A DNA stretch of 38,014 bases from Streptomyces phaeochromogenes (GTDB lineage: Bacteria > Actinomycetota > Actinomycetes > Streptomycetales > Streptomycetaceae), in assembly GCF_001418655.1 (NCBI RefSeq), contig NZ_LIQZ01000164.1, forward strand, positions 1-38,014. The letters are read 5' to 3'. This document shows, piece after piece, positions 33,772 through 38,014 of this stretch. The notes under the pieces were generated by a model, which ran no database searches, was not told where the DNA came from, and saw only the letters and a program-made list of their open reading frames with translations. A program made the translations under genes and the position numbers. Position 1 is the stretch's first letter. Every line of letters begins with the position of its first letter.

Positions 33772-34011
33772 TCGGGCCTGCGGGTCCCCGAGGACATGTC
33801 GGTCATCGGCTGCGACGACATCTCCCTCGACGACCTGCCCAGTTCACGCAGACTGACCACGGCCTCGTTGGCGCGGGACGAACTGGGGCGGCAGGCCGCG
33901 CAGACACTGGAAGCGCTGATGGCCGCCAACGGCGACACCGAACCCAGAGTCATTCCGATGGAGCTGCGGGTGCGTCACACCAGCGCTCCCCCGGCGGTGC
34001 CTGCGCACTGA
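33772..34011 (+). pseudogene. LacI-family regulator, C-terminal fragment
   Basis: SGLRVPEDMSVIGCDDISLD, then RLTTASLARDELGRQAAQTL and PRVIPMELRVRHTSAPP, is the end of a LacI/GalR regulator (the VPxDxSVIGxDD strand, the LTTVxxxxxxLG helix and the LxVRxSTAPP tail). The DNA-binding half and most of the sugar-binding core are missing. It abuts the cut 5' end of the MalF-like gene on the other strand. It was probably the repressor of the sugar transport locus, divergently transcribed from it before the deletion. Confidence 0.85.
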
Positions 34012-34028
34012 GACAGGGCCCTCTTGGC

Positions 34029-34988
34029 CTACTTGGACTCGACTCGTCCGAGCGGGTTGGGGTCGGCCGTCAGCGCGTCGCTCGCCTCCTGCCAAGCGGG
34101 ATCGCCCGGGTAGAGCTCGGTGCGGAGGTAGGCCCAGGTGAGCCGCTGGACCGCGGACACCCGCTCGATGTTCTCGTCCGTGGTCTCGGCGACGTCGTAC
34201 CCAGAGACTCCACCGAGCCCGTGCTCCGCGTCGAACAGGGTGAGCAGGGACTTGGGGCCCGGGGAGAGTACGTACGGGTCGGCGTGCCAGTCCGCGCCCG
34301 CGACCGTCAGGTGCGCGGAGGTGTCCTTGTCGCCGGCGACCACGAGCGTGGGCGTCGCCATCTTGGAGAAGTCCGTGGTCAGGAAGAAGGAGAGACTCTC
34401 CGCCACGGACTCGGTGAGGGCGTCACCGCCCCTGCCGGGCGCGGCGAGCAGGACGCCCGCCTTGATCCGGGGCTCGGCCAGGTTCACGTCCGTTCCGTCG
34501 TCCGGGTCGGTGAGCCGGGCGCCGAGCAGCAGGCTCGCGGTGTGCCCGCCCATCGAGTGCCCGGCCACGGCGACCCTGCTGTGGTCCAGCCGCCCGAGGA
34601 GCTGCGGGACGGCGGCCTCGATCACGTCGAGCTGGTCGAGGATCCGTGTCATGTCCTCGGCCCGCGATCGCCAGTACAGGGGTGCCCCGGGGGTGCTCGG
34701 GTCCAGGCTCAGCGTCCTGGAGCTGAGATGGGTGGGCTGGATCACGACGAAGCCGTGCGCCGCCCAGAAGTTGGCGAGTGGGGCGTAGCCGTTCAGTGAG
34801 GAGAGGTGGTTCGAGTAGCCCTGCCCGTGCGAGAGCAGGATGACCGGCAGGTCGCTCCCCGTCACCGGCGCGGAGACCCGCACCTGAAGGTCCACCGCTC
34901 GACCGGGGGCCGGCAGCACCACCGGGCTGACCGAGAGGACGGGCGTGGACGAGCTGACGGTGTCGGCCGTCTGAGCCGATGCGCTCAT
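34029..34988 (-). CDS. Alpha/beta hydrolase (chlorophyllase/PAF-AH-like)
   Basis: The ATG at 34988 follows GAAGGGA and gives 319 residues without signal peptide. VILLSHGQGYSNHLSS is the oxyanion region, Ser145 in AGHSMGGHT the nucleophile, Asp222 in AGDKDTSAHL the acid and His256 in FDAEHGLGG the base. The closest types are actinobacterial chlorophyllase-like or PAF-acetylhydrolase-like hydrolases, which are often under TetR control. A large palindrome lies about 100 bp upstream of the start. It stops 17 bp from the end of the LacI remnant on the other strand. The substrate is unknown. Confidence 0.88.
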   Translation of the reverse strand: MSASAQTADTVSSSTPVLSVSPVVLPAPGRAVDLQVRVSAPVTGSDLPVILLSHGQGYSNHLSSLNGYAPLANFWAAHGFVVIQPTHLSSRTLSLDPSTPGAPLYWRSRAEDMTRILDQLDVIEAAVPQLLGRLDHSRVAVAGHSMGGHTASLLLGARLTDPDDGTDVNLAEPRIKAGVLLAAPGRGGDALTESVAESLSFFLTTDFSKMATPTLVVAGDKDTSAHLTVAGADWHADPYVLSPGPKSLLTLFDAEHGLGGVSGYDVAETTDENIERVSAVQRLTWAYLRTELYPGDPAWQEASDALTADPNPLGRVESK

Positions 34989-35083
34989 GATGCGTGTTTC
35001 CCTTCAATGACCTCGGCTGCCGGTCTCGTTCGGGCCGACGGCAGGCGAGGCGGACAGAAGCGTCCGGCTTCAGCCAGGCCGAA

Positions 35084-35124
35084 GCGGAGCGTTGTTCCGT
35101 TTAACGTACGGAACAGTGTTCCGC
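35084..35124. promoter_or_regulatory. Large palindrome, probable operator of the hydrolase gene
   Basis: Two 17-bp arms (35084-35100 and 35108-35124) match at 14 of 17 positions around a 7-bp centre. Inside them GTTCCGT and ACGGAAC are exact inverted repeats (35094-35100, 35108-35114), and GGAACAGTGTTCC (35110-35122) is itself a perfect palindrome. The site lies 96-136 bp upstream of the hydrolase start and suggests two bound dimers of a TetR- or LacI-type repressor. No regulator gene is adjacent. Confidence 0.7.
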
Positions 35125-35174
35125 TTTGTCAACGGCCACTGAAAGGAGAGCGCATCGCTCCCTGCGATCCCCTG

Positions 35175-35864
35175 TTACGCCGTCAGGTCGGTGACCAACT
35201 CGTCCAGGCTGCTCGACCGCCGATTGAACGTGTCGGCGCTCGCCGGTGGATCCCCGACCGGTCGGCGTACGTAGGCGGTTCGCATTCCCACGGCCTGAGC
35301 TCCGCGTAGGTCCCAGGCGTGAGCGGCGACCATCAGCACACGCTCCGGCGGGCATCCCGCCGCGTCGAGCGCGAGCCGGTAGACCTCCGGCGCGGGCTTA
35401 TAGGCCTGGGCGTCTTCGGCCGACAAGGCCTGATGCCAGACCAGTTGGGCGTACGCGTTGAGGCGGAGGAGGGTCGCACGGCTGGCGTTGGAGAGTCCCA
35501 GTACGGGAAATCGTCGGGCGAGGCGCGCAAGTCCGGCGACGGAATCGTCCCAGGGCTTCAGGCGCCGACTCGCGGTAGCCAGTCGCGCGATGGCCATCGG
35601 GTCGGTGAGCCCGGCGCGGTCGGCCACGCGTTGAGCTGCCTCGCGGTCGATGACCTCGGTGTTGGCGTACGCCCGGCCCTTCGCCGCGATGCGTCGCTGC
35701 TCGCGCTCGACGTGGTCTCGCCACACCGTGAGCAGCTGCTCGACGGACGCGTCGTCGGCCCCGGGCACCGCGTCGCGAATGGCCGCTCGGAGGCCGCCCG
35801 GCTCGTCGACCATGGTTCCGAGGATGTCGAAGACGATGACCTCGATGCCGTACTCCTCGACCAT
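35175..35864 (-). CDS. HAD-superfamily hydrolase, haloacid dehalogenase type II-like
   Basis: TAGGAG precedes the ATG at 35864, giving 229 residues. Asp13 in VIVFDILGTMVDE is the nucleophile, VLGLSNASRATLL carries the second-motif Ser, Lys of YKPAPEVYRLA the third, and VLMVAAHAWDLRGAQAVGM the fourth motif in the form typical of type II L-2-haloacid dehalogenases. The residue after Asp-Ile-Leu differs from phosphatases, which have DxD; here it is DIL, consistent with dehalogenation rather than phosphate transfer. The enzyme would convert a 2-haloacid to a hydroxyacid, but many relatives have other substrates. Confidence 0.88.
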   Translation of the reverse strand: MVEEYGIEVIVFDILGTMVDEPGGLRAAIRDAVPGADDASVEQLLTVWRDHVEREQRRIAAKGRAYANTEVIDREAAQRVADRAGLTDPMAIARLATASRRLKPWDDSVAGLARLARRFPVLGLSNASRATLLRLNAYAQLVWHQALSAEDAQAYKPAPEVYRLALDAAGCPPERVLMVAAHAWDLRGAQAVGMRTAYVRRPVGDPPASADTFNRRSSSLDELVTDLTA

Positions 35865-36180
35865 GCGGCTCCTACTCGTGGTGGGCGGGTGTGACGTGGG
35901 CCGGGTCGACACGCAGGTGGCGATTGTTGCCCACCTTCGCGTCACCGGTCAAGGGGGTGACGATCCGGTCGCGTCCGTGTCGGCCAGGCTGTTCCTCGCC
36001 GTCGAGCGGGTGGGTCCGGCCGAGCGCGCCAACACCCCACACGGTGGTGGTCGGCATGTCCCGGCCGCCGTCGAATACTCGGATGCGGATGACACCGACT
36101 CACCCCTAAGCTCCGCTTCGGGGGAGCGACAGGGCGCCCTGTCGACAGCGGTCAGTCAGTGGATCGGGGATGTACAGGGA

Positions 36181-36903
36181 ATGACTTGTCAACTGTTCGC
36201 GGTCTGCTTCGGTTCGAGCGAGCCACAGGTTCTCGCACGGTTCTGGTCCGGAGTCCTGGACTGGGAGATGGTCGACGATCCGGACGACGGCGTCACGCTC
36301 CTGCCCAGTGACGACACCGGGTTCCGCATCCGTTTCCTTCCGAGCCAGGAGCCGAAGGCCGGTCAGAACCGGATGCACTTCGATCTGACCAGTACGTCCC
36401 TGGAGGACCAGCAGCAGACAGTGGCCAGGGTCCTGGAACTCGGTGGACGACACATCGACATCGGCCAACTCCCGGAGGAGGGCCATGTGGTGCTCGCCGA
36501 CCCCGAAGGCAACGAGTTCTGTGTCGTCGGGCCGGGCAACAGCTTCCTCGCCGACTGCGGATTCATCGGAGCACTGGCCTGCGACGGCTCGCAGGAGGTC
36601 GGGTACTTCTGGAGCGAAGCACTGGGGTGGCCGCTGGTCTGGGATCAGGACCAGGAGACCGCGATCCGCTCTCCGCACGGCGGTCCGAAGATCACGTGGG
36701 GTGGTCCACCGGTGGCGCCGAAGACAGGCAAGGACCGGCTGAGTTTCGACCTCGCTCCGCCTGCCCGAGGTGATCGGCCGGCAGAGGTCGACCGTCTGCT
36801 CTCCCTCGGGGCGAAGCGAATCGACACCGGCCAGGGCGAAGACAGCTGGGTGGAACTGGCCGATCCCGACGGCAACGAGTTCACTGTGTTGACGCCCCGG
36901 TAG
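36181..36903 (+). CDS. Tandem VOC-domain protein
   Basis: The ATG at 36181 gives 240 residues; the frame is open further upstream but without conserved sequence. Two VOC modules follow each other: AVCFGSSEPQVLARFWSGVL to DPEGNEFCVVGP (about 6-119), and GFIGALACDGSQEVGYFWSE to DPDGNEFTVLTPR (about 126-240). Both keep the FxL-type central strand (RMHFDLTS, RLSFDLAP) and the DPxGNEF ending. A single chain with two modules forms a complete VOC pair. The substrate is unknown. It converges on the WD40 gene with 79 bp between. Confidence 0.85.
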   Translation: MTCQLFAVCFGSSEPQVLARFWSGVLDWEMVDDPDDGVTLLPSDDTGFRIRFLPSQEPKAGQNRMHFDLTSTSLEDQQQTVARVLELGGRHIDIGQLPEEGHVVLADPEGNEFCVVGPGNSFLADCGFIGALACDGSQEVGYFWSEALGWPLVWDQDQETAIRSPHGGPKITWGGPPVAPKTGKDRLSFDLAPPARGDRPAEVDRLLSLGAKRIDTGQGEDSWVELADPDGNEFTVLTPR

Positions 36904-36982
36904 TTCCGACGGCGTCCGAGGCCCGAGGTCCGGCAAGGCACGTAGAGCACGTCCTGGAAGGTCAACTCCCCCGGCTACAACG

Positions 36983-38014
36983 TCAGTTGATCTGCCACAG
37001 CCGAACGGTGCCGTCGTGGCTCGCGCTGGCGAGTGTGGTGCCGTCCGGGCTGAACACCACGGATCGCACGGTGCCCTTGTGGCCTCTCAGGGTGGCGACC
37101 TCTGTACGCCTCGCGACGTCCCAGAGCCGGACGGTGTGGTCGTCGGGGTAATCCTTGCCGAACCCGGCGCTGGCACTGGCGCCCCCGCTGGCCAGCATCC
37201 GTCCGTCGGGACTGAACGCCACCGACATCGCAGCGCTGGTGTGGCCTCTGAGGACGGCGATGGTGCGGGCGGAGGAGACGTCCCACAGTCGGATGGTGCG
37301 GTCATAGCCGCTACTGGCCAGCGTGGAGCCGTCCGGGCTGAACGCCACCGAGTGGACAGTACTGGTGTGGCCGGTGAGTGTGGCCACACTCGAACGGCCC
37401 GCGACGTCCCACAACCGGACGGAGGCATCGTCGCTGCCGCTGGCCAGCAGCCGCCCGTCGGGGCTGAACGCCACCGACAACACGAACGCGCTGTGCCCGT
37501 GCAGTATGCCGACGCTCGAAGGGCTCGCGACGTCCCACAGCCGTACGTAGTCGAAGCTGTGACCGCTGGCCAGGAGGGCGCCGTCCGGGCTGAACGCGAC
37601 GCACCATGCCGAGTCGACGGTGTCGCCGCGGGGCAGGGTCAAGGTGGCTGTTGTACGTCCGGAAGCCAGGTCCCACAGGTGTACTGCGCCCCGGGCGTCG
37701 GCCAGGGTGGTGCCGTCCGGGTGGAAGGCGACCTCCACCGGGTCATTCCAACCGGCCTCGGTCAGGAGGGCGGTCGGATGTCCGTTCTCCGGGTCCCACA
37801 GCCGGATGGTGCCGTCCGTGATGCCGCCGGCCAGCGTACGCCCGTCCTTGCTGAAGGCCAGCGCGATGACCTCTCCGGCATTGATCAGTAGCGATACATA
37901 GCGGATGCCTTCGCTGACGCCGGTCCTTCGCGGGACCGGGGCGAGGGACGCGTCGACGGGGCCGGCCCCTGAGGAAGCCGGGGTGAGCAGTCCAGCGGTG
38001 GGGCCGGCCCCGTC
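36983..38014 (-). CDS. WD40 repeat protein, C-terminal part (5' end outside window)
   Basis: The frame is open from the right edge to the stop at 36983 (344 codons). It contains seven repeats of the type VAFSPDGxxLASGSxDxxVRLWD, ending VRLWQIN, enough for one beta propeller. Before the first repeat is a Pro/Ala-rich linker and GIRYVSLLINAGEVIALAFS. In Streptomyces such C-terminal propellers are commonly attached to trypsin-like, caspase-like, kinase or STAND ATPase domains. What lies upstream cannot be seen. Insert residues in the sixth repeat (SASAGFGKDYPDD) are unusual. Confidence 0.9.
   Translation of the reverse strand, partial: DGAGPTAGLLTPASSGAGPVDASLAPVPRRTGVSEGIRYVSLLINAGEVIALAFSKDGRTLAGGITDGTIRLWDPENGHPTALLTEAGWNDPVEVAFHPDGTTLADARGAVHLWDLASGRTTATLTLPRGDTVDSAWCVAFSPDGALLASGHSFDYVRLWDVASPSSVGILHGHSAFVLSVAFSPDGRLLASGSDDASVRLWDVAGRSSVATLTGHTSTVHSVAFSPDGSTLASSGYDRTIRLWDVSSARTIAVLRGHTSAAMSVAFSPDGRMLASGGASASAGFGKDYPDDHTVRLWDVARRTEVATLRGHKGTVRSVVFSPDGTTLASASHDGTVRLWQIN

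Noticed and set aside
1..38014. CRISPR array, rRNA, tRNA or replication origin
   Set aside because: No regular spacer-repeat pattern, cloverleaf with conserved arms, or DnaA-box cluster was seen by eye; a tRNA or covariance-model scan would be needed to exclude small RNAs.

Overview
The window is GC-rich, with GTG and TTG starts, strong third-position GC bias, and families typical of actinomycetes: an AfsR/SARP-type regulator, an ALF-repeat secreted protein, a large secreted S8 peptidase, a Tat-exported hydrolase and MalFG-type sugar permeases. This points to Streptomyces or a close relative, probably an accessory or subtelomeric part of the chromosome, because decayed and truncated genes are frequent. 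No rRNA, tRNA, CRISPR array or complete insertion sequence was seen.

Region 1 (1-5865) is a compact type II fatty-acid/polyketide-like locus. On the minus strand are a ketosynthase and a family I CoA-transferase that runs off the left edge. Diverging from them on the plus strand are a second, unusual ketosynthase, a FabH-like KSIII and a stand-alone acyl carrier protein. The 211-bp divergent gap carries two perfect inverted repeats, and the KSIII-ACP gap is built from 10-bp tandem repeats. Together these genes could activate a carboxylate as a CoA thioester, prime an ACP and extend it. The product is unknown and no ketoreductase or cyclase lies in the window.

Region 2 (6087-15855) is a patchwork of small, mostly independent genes: a secreted ALF-repeat protein, a methyltransferase broken by an amber codon, a Doc-type toxin pseudogene beside an intact antitoxin-like gene, a VanY-like carboxypeptidase, a SUKH-like protein, an ABM-like protein, a VOC protein, an IS5-type transposase fragment, an MFS exporter, a Tat-exported alpha/beta hydrolase, a RibD/DHFR-like reductase and a 5'-truncated flavin-binding protein gene.

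Region 3 (15903-28439) holds the 1111-residue S8 peptidase, a fused remnant of a response regulator and a VOC gene, and a large SARP/NB-ARC regulator. Divergent from the regulator is a FAD monooxygenase followed closely by an SGNH hydrolase. The SARP-monooxygenase gap has 21-22-bp spaced direct repeats that look like SARP sites. A lipoprotein with seven Asp-rich FG-GAP motifs and a membrane-anchored protein of unknown function follow.

Region 4 (28588-38014) contains a tandem-YCII protein, a PH-domain membrane protein, a TetR regulator with an epoxide-hydrolase-like gene and matching operator-like sites, and a deletion-scarred carbohydrate locus. That locus has a PL7 alginate lyase 3' end, MalG and MalF permease pieces and a LacI C-terminus, joined at two breakpoints. 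After it come an alpha/beta hydrolase under a large palindrome, a type II haloacid-dehalogenase-like protein, a tandem VOC protein, and the 3' part of a WD40 protein cut by the right edge.
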